NCBI RefSeq assembly: GCF_037911585.1
Contig: NZ_JBAJNS010000001.1
Location: 2,045,001 to 2,109,000 of the forward strand
Direction of reading: 5' to 3'
DNA length: 64,000 nt
DNA from: Streptomyces sp. GSL17-111
GTDB taxonomy: Bacteria > Actinomycetota > Actinomycetes > Streptomycetales > Streptomycetaceae
This document shows positions 24,118 to 33,643 of this stretch, piece after piece; the first letter of the stretch is position 1; each line of letters begins with the position of its first letter. Made by a program: the position numbers and the translations under genes. The notes under the pieces are model-generated. The model was not told where the DNA came from, did no database searches, and saw only the letters and a list, made by a program, of their open reading frames with translations.

Positions 24118-25311
24118 ATGGCCGACGAGAGCACGCCCCCGCCCGCCCACTACTCCGACCACCAGTCGCTGATCTACGCGAACGGCGCGTTCCTGGGCGA
24201 GAAGCCCGCCCTCACCACCGACCTCGCGTCGCTGGAGACGAAGGCCGCCGAGGTGCTGGACGCGGCGGCGCTGGGGTACATCGTGCCCAGCGCGGGCGGC
24301 GGTTCGACCGCGCGGGCGAACCTGGCGGCGTTCGAGCGGCGGCGCATCGTCCCGCGCATGCTGCGCGACCACGCCCGGCGTGACCTGTCGACGACGCTGC
24401 TGGGCGCCGAGCTGCCCGCGCCCGTGCTGCTCGGCCCGGTCGGTGTGCAGAAGCTGGCGCACCCGGAGGGTGAGCTGGCCTCGGCACGGGCCGCCGCCGC
24501 GCTGGGGCTGCCCTTCGTCCACTCCACGCAGGCCAGCCACTCCATCGAGGAGGTCGCGGAGGCCGGGGGCGACGGTCCGCGCTGGTTCCAGCTGTACTGG
24601 CCGCGCGATCCGGAGCTGTGCGTGAGCCTGCTGCGGCGGGCACGGGAGGCGGGGTACAGCCACCTCGTCCTCACGCTGGACACCACGATGCTCGGCTGGC
24701 GCCCGGCCGACCTCGACCGCGGCTACCTCCCGTTCCTCCAGGGCGAGGGCATCGCCAACTACACCAGCGACCCCGTCTTCCGCCGCAGGTTGGCCAAGGA
24801 CCCGGCCGACGACCCCGGCGCGGCCGGGCTCGCCTTCGCCGAGGTCTTCCCCAACCCGGGCCTGACATGGGAGCAGTTGCCGTTCCTGCGCGAGCACTGG
24901 GACGGTCCGATCGTGCTCAAGGGCATCCAGTGCGCCGCCGACGCCGAACTCGCCGTCGAGCACGGCATGGACGGCGTCGTGGTGTCCAACCACGGCGGCC
25001 GACAGGTGGACGGGGCCCTCGCCTCGCTGGACGCGCTGGCACCGGTCGCGGAGGCCGTCGGGGACCGCACGGCGGTGCTGTTCGACTCCGGGGTGCGCAC
25101 CGGCGCGGACGTCTTCAAGGCGCTGGCCCTCGGCGCGGACGCGGTGCTCCTCGGCCGTCCGTACCTGTACGGGCTGGCGCTGGCCGGACAGGCCGGCGTG
25201 GAGCACGTGGTGCGCTGCCTGCTGGCCGAACTCGACCTGACGCTGGGCAACTCCGGGTACCGCACGGCGCACGAGCCGGGCCCCGACGCACTGTGGAGCG
25301 TGACGCCGTGA
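24118..25311 (+). CDS. FMN-dependent alpha-hydroxy-acid oxidase, lactate 2-monooxygenase type
   Basis: A 397-residue TIM-barrel flavoenzyme. The FMN-binding and catalytic loop VVVSNHGGRQVDGALASLDAL contains the active-site His, and KGIQCAADAELAVEHG precedes it. The N-terminal part has GPVGVQKLAHPEGE and WFQLYWPRDPEL. The length is close to mycobacterial lactate 2-monooxygenase (about 394 residues), which converts L-lactate to acetate and CO2. A lactate oxidase or another 2-hydroxyacid substrate is also possible. ATG 24118 follows GAGGACC. Confidence 0.87.
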   Translation: MADESTPPPAHYSDHQSLIYANGAFLGEKPALTTDLASLETKAAEVLDAAALGYIVPSAGGGSTARANLAAFERRRIVPRMLRDHARRDLSTTLLGAELPAPVLLGPVGVQKLAHPEGELASARAAAALGLPFVHSTQASHSIEEVAEAGGDGPRWFQLYWPRDPELCVSLLRRAREAGYSHLVLTLDTTMLGWRPADLDRGYLPFLQGEGIANYTSDPVFRRRLAKDPADDPGAAGLAFAEVFPNPGLTWEQLPFLREHWDGPIVLKGIQCAADAELAVEHGMDGVVVSNHGGRQVDGALASLDALAPVAEAVGDRTAVLFDSGVRTGADVFKALALGADAVLLGRPYLYGLALAGQAGVEHVVRCLLAELDLTLGNSGYRTAHEPGPDALWSVTP

Positions 25312-25401
25312 GGGCTCGGTGAGGCCGTCCCGCACTTCGATATGCAACGGTGACTGTCGGCGGCTGCGTCCGGCCGCGCGGTTTCTGCCATCGTTGCGGC
25401 C

Positions 25402-26151
25402 ATGGATGGGCACACGCTTCCTGCGCGGGACGCTCGGCTGGGCCGTCCCCTCGGCACGACGGGAAGGGTGGAGGGCGTCCTCCTGTTGCTGCCCGGCGGC
25501 GTCCCGGAGTCAGCTCGGCGGTCCTCACCGCTGGCGGCGGCGGGGGCGCTGGTGCTGGCCCGGCAGGTGGCCAGGGCGGCCGAGCGCTGCGGCGAGGCGC
25601 TGACGGCGCACGTCGTGCACTACCGGTACCAGGGCTGGAACGGCGACGCGGCGCACCCGGTCGCCGACACGGTGTGGGCGCTGGACGAACTCGTGCACCG
25701 CTACGGCGATGTGCCCGTGTGCCTGGCGGGCACCGGGCTCGGCGGCCGGGCGGCGCTGCGCGCCGCGGGGCACCCGGCGGTGACGTCCGTCGTGGCGCTC
25801 GGGCCCTGGCTGCCGGAGCCGGCGGAGGCCGAGCGGGAGCCGGTCGGCCAGCTCGCCGAGCGGCAGGTCCTCGTCGTGCACGGCACCAACGACCGGCGCT
25901 CCGACCCGGAGTCGTCCTACCGGCTGGCGGAGCGGGCGCGGAAGGCGGGGGCGGACGTCTGCCGCTTCGAGGCCCACACCGACGGCCACGCCCTGCGCGA
26001 GTACCGCACCGAGGTCTTCGCGCTCGCCACGGACTTCGTGCTGGGCGCGCTGTGCGAGCAGGACTTCGCCCGCCCCGTGCGCGACGCCCTCGCCGCGCCG
26101 CCCCCGCTCGGCCTGCGGATGCCGCTGGCCTCCGGCTTCGGCCGCTCCTGA
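25402..26151 (+). CDS. alpha/beta hydrolase-like protein with altered nucleophile elbow
   Basis: A 249-residue protein with the dienelactone-hydrolase-like alpha/beta fold: LLLLPGGVPES oxyanion loop, LAGTGLGGRAALRA at the elbow, VVHGTNDRRSDPESS with the Asp, and AHTDGHALREY with the His. At the elbow the usual G-x-Ser-x-G is G-T-Gly-L-G, so the serine nucleophile is missing while Asp and His remain. It may be a non-hydrolytic member or use another residue. The C-terminus is Pro/Gly-rich. It is convergent with the LysR gene (stops 20 bp apart). Confidence 0.78.
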   Translation: MDGHTLPARDARLGRPLGTTGRVEGVLLLLPGGVPESARRSSPLAAAGALVLARQVARAAERCGEALTAHVVHYRYQGWNGDAAHPVADTVWALDELVHRYGDVPVCLAGTGLGGRAALRAAGHPAVTSVVALGPWLPEPAEAEREPVGQLAERQVLVVHGTNDRRSDPESSYRLAERARKAGADVCRFEAHTDGHALREYRTEVFALATDFVLGALCEQDFARPVRDALAAPPPLGLRMPLASGFGRS

Positions 26152-26170
26152 GGTACTCCTCCGGGGCCGG

Positions 26171-27127
26171 TCAGGCGAGCAGCCGACCGCGTCGGGTCAG
26201 CAGGAACGTCCGGAACGCGGCCACGGGCGGGGTGTCGGGCCGACCGGCCGGCCAGGCGACGCCGATCTCCCGGACGGCGCGGGGCGCGGTGACGGTCAGG
26301 TCGACCAGGCCGGGCCGGGGGACGGTCGGCGGCGGCAGCAGGGCGACGCCGAGACCGGCCGCGACGAGCCCGCGCAGCGTCTCCGCCTCCTCCCCCTCGA
26401 AGGCGATGCGGGGCGTGAACCCGGCCTCGGCGCAGAGGGTTTCGAAGATGCGCCGCATGCCGTAGCCGGGTTCCAGGGTGATGAACGCCTCGTCGGCGGC
26501 CTCGGCGAGCCGGACGCGCTTGCGGCGGGCGAGGCGGTGGTCGTCGGGGACGACCAGGCGCAGCCGCTGTTCGTCCAGCCGCCGGGCGACGAGGTCGGGC
26601 GCGTCGGGGACCGGCGAGGTGAGGCACAGGTCGAGGGTGCCCGCTCGGAGCCGGTCGAGCATGGCCTCGCCGTAGTTCTGCACGAGGGAGAACCGCACCT
26701 TCGGGTGGTCGGCGCGGAAGGCCCGGATGAGGCCGGGCACCGTCTCCGAGCCGAGGGTGTGCAGGAAGCCGAAGGCGACCTTGCCGGTGGCGGGGTCGGC
26801 GTCGGCCCGTACCGCCTCGGCGGACTGCTCGACGGCGGCGAGCGCCTTCTCCACGGACACCCAGAAGGTGCGCCCGGCCGGGGTGAGCGAGACCGAGCGG
26901 CCCCGCCGGGCCAGAAGGGCCACGCCGAGGTCCTCCTCCAGCCGGGCCATGGCCCGGCTGAGAGTGGACTGGGGCACGCCCAGCTCCCGCGCGGCGCGAG
27001 TGACGTGCTCGTGCCGCGCGACGGCGGTGAACTGGGCCAGGCGCGGGGTGAGCAGCGCGGCCCAGGACTCGGCGTCGATGTCGGCACGTGTTACCTGCAT
27101 GTCGTTTTCGTTGCCTGGTGGTGACAC
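26171..27127 (-). CDS. LysR-family transcriptional regulator
   Basis: A 318-residue LysR-type regulator. The HTH is LAQFTAVARHEHVTRAARELGVPQSTLSRAMARLEEDLGV. An effector domain follows with KVAFGFLHTLGSETVPGLI, VRFSLVQNYGEAMLDRLRAG and a periplasmic-binding-like second lobe. GTG 27127 has GAGGA upstream; ATG 27100 is an alternative. It is divergent from the MFS exporter at 27220, the usual arrangement for a regulator of its neighbour. ATGC-N6-GCAT at 27149 is a possible binding site. Confidence 0.9.
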   Translation of the reverse strand: MSPPGNENDMQVTRADIDAESWAALLTPRLAQFTAVARHEHVTRAARELGVPQSTLSRAMARLEEDLGVALLARRGRSVSLTPAGRTFWVSVEKALAAVEQSAEAVRADADPATGKVAFGFLHTLGSETVPGLIRAFRADHPKVRFSLVQNYGEAMLDRLRAGTLDLCLTSPVPDAPDLVARRLDEQRLRLVVPDDHRLARRKRVRLAEAADEAFITLEPGYGMRRIFETLCAEAGFTPRIAFEGEEAETLRGLVAAGLGVALLPPPTVPRPGLVDLTVTAPRAVREIGVAWPAGRPDTPPVAAFRTFLLTRRGRLLA

Positions 27128-27148
27128 GGGCGGTCCTCAGCTCTGCTT

Positions 27149-27162
27149 ATGCGGTGGTGCAT
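27149..27162. promoter_or_regulatory. candidate LysR operator between regulator and MFS gene
   Basis: ATGC-N6-GCAT inverted repeat in the 92-bp divergent region. A second GCAT pair (GCATTGGACGCAT) follows at 27181-27193. It is suggestive only. Confidence 0.35.
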
Positions 27163-27219
27163 CGTTTCCCGCATTCTTGTGCATTGGACGCATGAAAGGG
27201 AGCTGCGTACGTTCGAGAC

Positions 27220-28527
27220 ATGCCTTCCGTCGATACCGGGGCACCCGTCACCGCGGGTGCCTCTCAGCCGTCGTTCCCCACCACCGGACCGCCCTCCGGA
27301 CCCACCACCGGGCTCACCCCCGGAGCCGCCGCCGCCGACCGTCCGGCGGACGCTCCCTCGACGCGCCGGGTGAACCTCGCCCTGTTCGCGCTGGGGCTGG
27401 CGACCTTCGCCCTGCTCTTCTCCACCCAGGCCCTGCTGCCCGCGCTCTCCGCCGACTTCGCGGTGACGCCGGACGCGGCGAGCTGGACGATCTCCGCCGC
27501 CACGATCGCCCTGGCGGTGTGCGTGCTGCCGCTGAGCATGCTTTCCGAGCGGTTCGGGCGGCAGCGGCTGATGACGGTGTCGGTGGCGGTCGCGGTGGGC
27601 ATCGCCCTGGTGCTGCCCCTCGCGCCGGACCTGGGCTGGCTGGTCGCGCTGCGCACCGTCCAGGGCGCGGCGATCGCGGGCATCCCGGCGTCGGCGATGG
27701 CCTACCTCTCCGAGGAGCTGCGGCCCAGGGCGCTGGTCGGCGCGATCGGGCTGTTCGTCGCGGGGAACAGCGTGGGCGGCATGTCGGGTCGCATCGTCAC
27801 CGGCTGGGTGGCGGAGGGCTTCGGCTGGCGCGGCGCACTGCTGGTGGTCGGTGTCATGGCACTGGTCTGCGCGGTCGCCTTCCGGGCGCTGCTGCCGAAG
27901 GCGCGGAACTTCACCCCCTCCCCGCTGGAGCCGCGCGCCCTGGCCCGCACCGTGCGCGACCTGCTGGCGAACCCGCTGCTGGTGCGGCTGTACGCGATCG
28001 GGCTGCTGTTCATGGCCGTCTTCGGCGCCGTCTACACGGTGATCGGGTACCGGCTGGTGGCCGAGCCGTTCGGCCTGTCGCAGGGGCTGGTGGGTTCGGT
28101 GTTCGTCATCTACCTGGTGGGCACGGGCTCCTCGGCGGCGTCCGGCGGGCTGGTCGCGCGGCTCGGGCGGCGCGGGGCGCTGTACCTGGCCATCGGCACG
28201 ACGGCGGCCGGGCTGCTGCTGACGCTGTCGGGGAACCTGGTGGCCGTGCTGGCCGGCCTGGTGCTGGTGACGGCGGGCTTCTTCGCCGGGCACACGACGG
28301 CGTCCTCGTCGGTCAGCCGGACGGTCACGACGGGCCGGGCGCAGGCGTCGGCGCTGTACCAGATGGCGTACTACGTGGGCAGTTCGCTCGGCGGCACGCT
28401 CGGCGCGCTGGCCTTCCACGGCGGCGGCTGGACGGCGACGGTCGCCCTCGCGCTGACCGCCCTGGTGGGCGCGGCGGGCATCACGCTGTACGCCACCCGC
28501 CGCGCCGTGCGGCTCGCGGCGGCCTGA
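27220..28527 (+). CDS. MFS transporter (YnfM/YgaY-like exporter)
   Basis: A 435-residue transporter with about 12 membrane segments after a cytoplasmic Pro/Gly/Thr-rich start (about residues 1-45). The MFS motif A-like loop SMLSERFGRQRLM follows helix 2, and RTVQGAAIAGIPASAMAYLSEEL is the fourth-helix block typical of this inner-membrane exporter subgroup. It is divergent from LysR. The substrate is probably a small toxic or metabolic compound and is not deducible. A long hairpin terminator follows at 28529. Confidence 0.9.
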   Translation: MPSVDTGAPVTAGASQPSFPTTGPPSGPTTGLTPGAAAADRPADAPSTRRVNLALFALGLATFALLFSTQALLPALSADFAVTPDAASWTISAATIALAVCVLPLSMLSERFGRQRLMTVSVAVAVGIALVLPLAPDLGWLVALRTVQGAAIAGIPASAMAYLSEELRPRALVGAIGLFVAGNSVGGMSGRIVTGWVAEGFGWRGALLVVGVMALVCAVAFRALLPKARNFTPSPLEPRALARTVRDLLANPLLVRLYAIGLLFMAVFGAVYTVIGYRLVAEPFGLSQGLVGSVFVIYLVGTGSSAASGGLVARLGRRGALYLAIGTTAAGLLLTLSGNLVAVLAGLVLVTAGFFAGHTTASSSVSRTVTTGRAQASALYQMAYYVGSSLGGTLGALAFHGGGWTATVALALTALVGAAGITLYATRRAVRLAAA

Positions 28528-28528
28528 T

Positions 28529-28594
28529 CCGGACACCACCCCAGCGGGGCCACCGCCGGGGCCGGGCGGGTGGCTCCGCTGGGGTGGTGTCCGG
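28529..28594. terminator. long hairpin terminator after MFS gene
   Basis: Arms 28529-28555 and 28568-28594 pair almost throughout. The outer 19 bp (CCGGACACCACCCCAGCGG and its complement) are perfect, and one G-U pair lies in the inner part. It begins 2 nt after the MFS stop codon. Confidence 0.8.
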
Positions 28595-28673
28595 CGCCGC
28601 CTGGCGCCGACAAAACAGACATAAGGGATAGTCTCGGCGGGTTGGTCCGCGATCACCGCCTGGAGGCTCCGAC

Positions 28674-29471
28674 ATGCCCGATGTCACCGCCCCGTACGCC
28701 AAGGGCACACCCTGCTGGGTCGACCTGATGGTCCCCGACCAGCGGGCCGCCCTCGACTTCTACCGGAACCTCCTCGGCTGGCAGGGCGAGGTCGGTCCGC
28801 CCGAGACCGGCGGCTACGCGGTCTGCACCCTGCGCGGCCGGTCGGTCGCCGGGATCATGGCGGCCACGAACCCCGACGGCAGCCCGATGGCGGAGCCTCC
28901 GCCGCCGGCGTGGACGACGTACCTCGCCACGCCCGACGTGGACGCCTCCGCCGACGCCGTCACCAAGGCCGACGGCAGCGTGCTGGTGCCGCCCATGGAC
29001 GTGATGGACCTCGGCCGGATGGCCGTCGCCCAGGACCCGACGGGCGCCGTCTTCGGCCTGTGGCAGGCCCGCGAGTTCCCCGGCTGCCAGGTCGTCCGGG
29101 AGACCGGGGCGGTCGCCTGGCACGAGCTGAACACCGGCGACACCGACACCGCCGCGGACTTCTACGACTCCGTGCTCGGCATCGGGGCGAGCACCATGAA
29201 GGGCGGCGACGGGTACTTCTCGCTGGACGTCGGCGGACGGCCGGTCGGGGGCATGCAGAGCCTGGACCGACTGGAGCCGGGCCTGGCCGCGCACTGGCTG
29301 ACGTACTTCGCAGTCGCCGACGTCGACCGGAGCGCCGACACCCTCGCGGCGAACGGCGGCTCCGTGCTGAAGCCGCCGTTCGACATGATGGCCGGGCGGA
29401 TGGCCGTCGTGCAGGACCCGCAGGGCGCGGCCTTCGCCGTCATCAACCCGATCCCCGAAGAGGGTTCCTAG
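28674..29471 (+). CDS. VOC-family protein with two glyoxalase-like domains
   Basis: A 265-residue protein with two repeats of the vicinal-oxygen-chelate fold. Repeat 1 is about residues 10-125 (CWVDLMVPDQRAALDFYRNLLGW ... GRMAVAQDPTGAVFGLW). Repeat 2 is about residues 140-260 (WHELNTGDTDTAADFYDSVLG ... GRMAVVQDPQGAAFAV). The metal-ligand pattern is partial, so lyase or dioxygenase chemistry is unclear. Streptomycetes carry many such proteins of unknown role. It is convergent with deoA. Confidence 0.88.
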   Translation: MPDVTAPYAKGTPCWVDLMVPDQRAALDFYRNLLGWQGEVGPPETGGYAVCTLRGRSVAGIMAATNPDGSPMAEPPPPAWTTYLATPDVDASADAVTKADGSVLVPPMDVMDLGRMAVAQDPTGAVFGLWQAREFPGCQVVRETGAVAWHELNTGDTDTAADFYDSVLGIGASTMKGGDGYFSLDVGGRPVGGMQSLDRLEPGLAAHWLTYFAVADVDRSADTLAANGGSVLKPPFDMMAGRMAVVQDPQGAAFAVINPIPEEGS

Positions 29472-29501
29472 GGAGGGTGGCAGGCGCCGGGCCCCGGCGT
29501 C

Positions 29502-30770
<1,269 letters not shown>

Positions 30771-30801
30771 GCGGGGTTCCTCCACGGGCTTCGGAGCGCG
30801 G

Positions 30802-31209
30802 TCAGCGGTCGAGATCGGACGGGCCGAAGGCGTCGGGCAGCAGTTCGGACAGGGGGCGGACACCGGAGGCCGTGTCGACGGCGAGCTCCGGGCCGCCGTG
30901 CTCCCACAGCAGCTGGCGGCAGCGCCCGCAGGGCATGAGCAGGTCGCCGTGCCGGTCGCAGCAGGTGAAGTGGGTGAGCCGACCGCCGCCGGTGGCGACC
31001 AGCTCGGACACCAGTCCGCACTCCGCGCACAGGGCGACGCCGTAGGCGGCGTTCTCCACGTTGCACCCGCTGACCGTCCGGCCGTCGTCGACGAGGGCGG
31101 CGGCGCCGACGGGGAAGCCGGAGTAGGGGGCGTAGGCCCGGGACATGGCGTCCCGGGCCAGCTTCCGCAGCGCTTCCCAGCCGGGGGCGGGGGGCTCGGC
31201 GTGCGTCAC
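30802..31209 (-). CDS. cdd: cytidine deaminase
   Basis: A 135-residue tetrameric-type cytidine deaminase. The catalytic Glu and first Zn-Cys are in VALCAECGLV and the other Zn-Cys pair is in PCGRCRQ; CNVENAAYG binds the nucleoside. It deaminates (deoxy)cytidine to (deoxy)uridine, the substrate for DeoA. GTG 31209 overlaps the stop of the upstream permease (GTGA), so translation is coupled and the gene is part of the import operon. Confidence 0.94.
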   Translation of the reverse strand: MTHAEPPAPGWEALRKLARDAMSRAYAPYSGFPVGAAALVDDGRTVSGCNVENAAYGVALCAECGLVSELVATGGGRLTHFTCCDRHGDLLMPCGRCRQLLWEHGGPELAVDTASGVRPLSELLPDAFGPSDLDR

Positions 31210-32468
31210 TTGCCCTCGCCCCTGCGGTAGGGCCGCCCGTTGGCCTTCGGCATGCGCAGCCGTTGCGCGGACAGGGACAGCACCAGCAGCGTCGCCACGT
31301 ACGGCGCGGCGGAGACGAACTGGCTCGGCACCTCGTCCACGGCCAGGTAGTAGGCGAACAGGCCGAGGCCGGTCACACCGGCGACGAGCGCCGTGACGTA
31401 CTTCCTGCGGTACAGCTCCCAGACGACGGCGATGGCCAGCAGGATCGCCAGGAACAGCAGCAGCGCGTGCACGTTGGTGCCGCCGCCGCGCAGGTTGAGG
31501 CTGTCGGCGTAGCCGAACAGGCCCGCGCCCATGGCCATGCCGCCCGGCATCCAGTTGCCGAAGATCATCGCGGCGAGACCGATGTAGCCGCGCCCGCCGG
31601 TCTGGCCCTCCTGGTAGATGTTGGCCGCGACCTCCGCGAGGAAGACACCGCCGAGCCCGGCGAAGCCGCCGGAGATCATCACCGCGAGGTACTTGTACTT
31701 GTAGACGTTGACGCCGAGGGACTCGGCGGCCGTCGGGTTCTCGCCGCAGGAGCGCAGCCGCAGACCGAAGCCCGTCCGCCACAGGACCCACCAGCTGAAC
31801 GGGACCAGCGCGAGGGCGACGACGGTCAGCAGCGAGAGGTTCGTGACGACGCCGCCCACGACGCCGGCGAGGTCGGAGACGAAGAACCAGTGTTTGTCGT
31901 TGAGATCGCGCATCCAGTCCGAGAGCCCCGGCACCGTGATGCTGGTGATCGACTCGATCGGCGGGGACTGCTTCTCCGTGCCGCCCTCCATCGTGTCGAA
32001 GGTGAACTTCGACAGGTAGCGGGTGACGCCGACCGCGAGGATGTTGATGGCCACACCGGAGACGATGTGGTTGACGCCGAAGGTGACGGTGGCGATCGCG
32101 TGGATCAGCCCGCCCAGCGCGCCGCCGACGATGCCCATGATGACGCCCGTCCACGGGCCCCACTGCACGCCCGCCCAGGCACCGAACCAGGTGCCGAGGA
32201 TCATCATGCCTTCGAGGCCGATGTTGATGACGCCCGCACGCTCGGCCCACAGGCCGCCGAGACCGGCGAGACCGATCGGGACGGCCAGCCGCAGGGCGGC
32301 GGAGACCTGGCCGGTGGAGGTGATGCCGTTGGCGTCGGTGATCAGCCGGACCAGCGAGAACAGGGCGAGTCCCGCGGCGATGACCAGCATCCACTGGGCG
32401 AGGGACAGCCGGCTGCGGCCGGCGGGCTTGCGCGGCGCGGCGGCCGCCTTGATGGTGGCGGTGCTCAT
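31206..32468 (-). CDS. nucleoside ABC transporter permease (BmpB/YufQ type)
   Basis: A 420-residue inner-membrane permease with about 10 hydrophobic segments and the RbsC-type permease signature region (ERAGVINIGLEGMMILGTWFG). Such proteins pair with BMP-family binding proteins and RbsA-like ATPases for nucleoside uptake. ATG 32468 overlaps the stop of the other permease (ATGA), and its own stop overlaps cdd. It is the fourth-position product counted from deoA backwards in the operon. Confidence 0.9.
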   Translation of the reverse strand: MSTATIKAAAAPRKPAGRSRLSLAQWMLVIAAGLALFSLVRLITDANGITSTGQVSAALRLAVPIGLAGLGGLWAERAGVINIGLEGMMILGTWFGAWAGVQWGPWTGVIMGIVGGALGGLIHAIATVTFGVNHIVSGVAINILAVGVTRYLSKFTFDTMEGGTEKQSPPIESITSITVPGLSDWMRDLNDKHWFFVSDLAGVVGGVVTNLSLLTVVALALVPFSWWVLWRTGFGLRLRSCGENPTAAESLGVNVYKYKYLAVMISGGFAGLGGVFLAEVAANIYQEGQTGGRGYIGLAAMIFGNWMPGGMAMGAGLFGYADSLNLRGGGTNVHALLLFLAILLAIAVVWELYRRKYVTALVAGVTGLGLFAYYLAVDEVPSQFVSAAPYVATLLVLSLSAQRLRMPKANGRPYRRGEGK

Positions 32469-33643
32469 GCCGAGGCCCCCTTGCTCAGGTTCTGGCTGGT
32501 GTCGCCGGGGGCGCTCGCGGCCTGTGCGGCGAGCTCCTCACCGACCTTCTGTTGCTGGCGGCGCAGCCCGTAGCGGCGGACGGCCTCGTAGCTGATGACG
32601 ACGGCGATCACGATCAGGCCCTGCATGATCGTGGCGATCTCCTTCTCGTACCCGCTGTAGTCGAGCGTGGCCGAGGCCTTGTCGAGGAAGGCGATGAGGA
32701 GGGCGCCGAAGGCGATGCCGACGGGGTGGTTGCGGCCCAGCAGGGCGATGGTGATGCCCGTGAAGCCGATGCCGACGGGGAAGACGAGGCTGTAGGTGTG
32801 CGAGTCGCCGAGGAGCACCGGCATGCCCGCGAGGCCCGCGACGCCCCCGGAGATCACCATGGAGGTGAAGACCATCCGCTTGGCGTCGACGCCGCTGGCG
32901 GCGGCGGCGCTCTGGCTGGCGCCGGTGGCCCGCAGGTCGAAGCCGAAGCGGGTGCGGTTCAGCACCAGCCAGTAGACGACGCCGAGCAGGGCGGCGACCA
33001 CGATGAAGCCGTAGACGACGCCGCCGGGCCCGGTGTCGAAGCCGGGGAACCAGCCGGACTCGGCGATCTGGCCCGTCGTCAGGTTGTTGCCGCGCTGCTC
33101 GCCGAACTGCGCCGGCAGGATCAGGTAGGCGATGATGCTCGTCGCGATCGCGTTGAGCATGATCGTGGAGACGACCTCGCTGACGCCCCGGCTGGTCTTG
33201 AGGATGCCCGCGATCCCGGCCCAGAACGCACCGGTCAACATCGCGACCAGCATGATCACCAGGACGTGCAGCGGGGCGGGCAGCGAGAAGGCCGCGCCCG
33301 TGACGGCCGCCACCATCGCCGCGAGCCGGTACTGCCCGTCGACGCCGATGTTGAACAGGTTCATCCGGAAGCCGACGGCCACCGCGAGCGCCGCGATGTA
33401 GTACGTCGTGGCCTGGTTGACGATGAGTACCTGGATGTCGGCGTTGCCCGCGTACTCGATCATCAGGACGTACGGCTCGACCGGGCTGCGGCCCGACAGC
33501 AGCAGCACGGCCGACGTCAGCAGGATCGCGACGCCCAGCGCGAGCACCGGTCCGCCGAGCGCCAGGACCAGGCGGTCGAGCCGGGCCCGCGTCGTCGGGC
33601 GGCCGGAGGCTGCGGCCACGCCCGGCTTTCCACCGTCACTCAT
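32465..33643 (-). CDS. nucleoside ABC transporter permease (YufP type)
   Basis: A 392-residue membrane protein, the heterodimer partner of the preceding permease. The conserved block FRMNLFNIGVDGQYRLAAM is typical of the RbsC-like permeases of nucleoside transporters. About 9-10 hydrophobic segments lie between residues 30 and 360, and the C-terminus is a charged Gln/Arg-rich cytoplasmic tail. ATG 33643 overlaps the ATPase stop region by 8 nt. The pair forms the transmembrane pore. Confidence 0.9.
   Translation of the reverse strand: MSDGGKPGVAAASGRPTTRARLDRLVLALGGPVLALGVAILLTSAVLLLSGRSPVEPYVLMIEYAGNADIQVLIVNQATTYYIAALAVAVGFRMNLFNIGVDGQYRLAAMVAAVTGAAFSLPAPLHVLVIMLVAMLTGAFWAGIAGILKTSRGVSEVVSTIMLNAIATSIIAYLILPAQFGEQRGNNLTTGQIAESGWFPGFDTGPGGVVYGFIVVAALLGVVYWLVLNRTRFGFDLRATGASQSAAAASGVDAKRMVFTSMVISGGVAGLAGMPVLLGDSHTYSLVFPVGIGFTGITIALLGRNHPVGIAFGALLIAFLDKASATLDYSGYEKEIATIMQGLIVIAVVISYEAVRRYGLRRQQQKVGEELAAQAASAPGDTSQNLSKGASA

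Noticed and set aside
29481..29501. GC-rich inverted repeat between VOC and deoA stops as a terminator
   Set aside because: Arms of 7 bp with a single-base loop are too weak and could be chance at this GC content.
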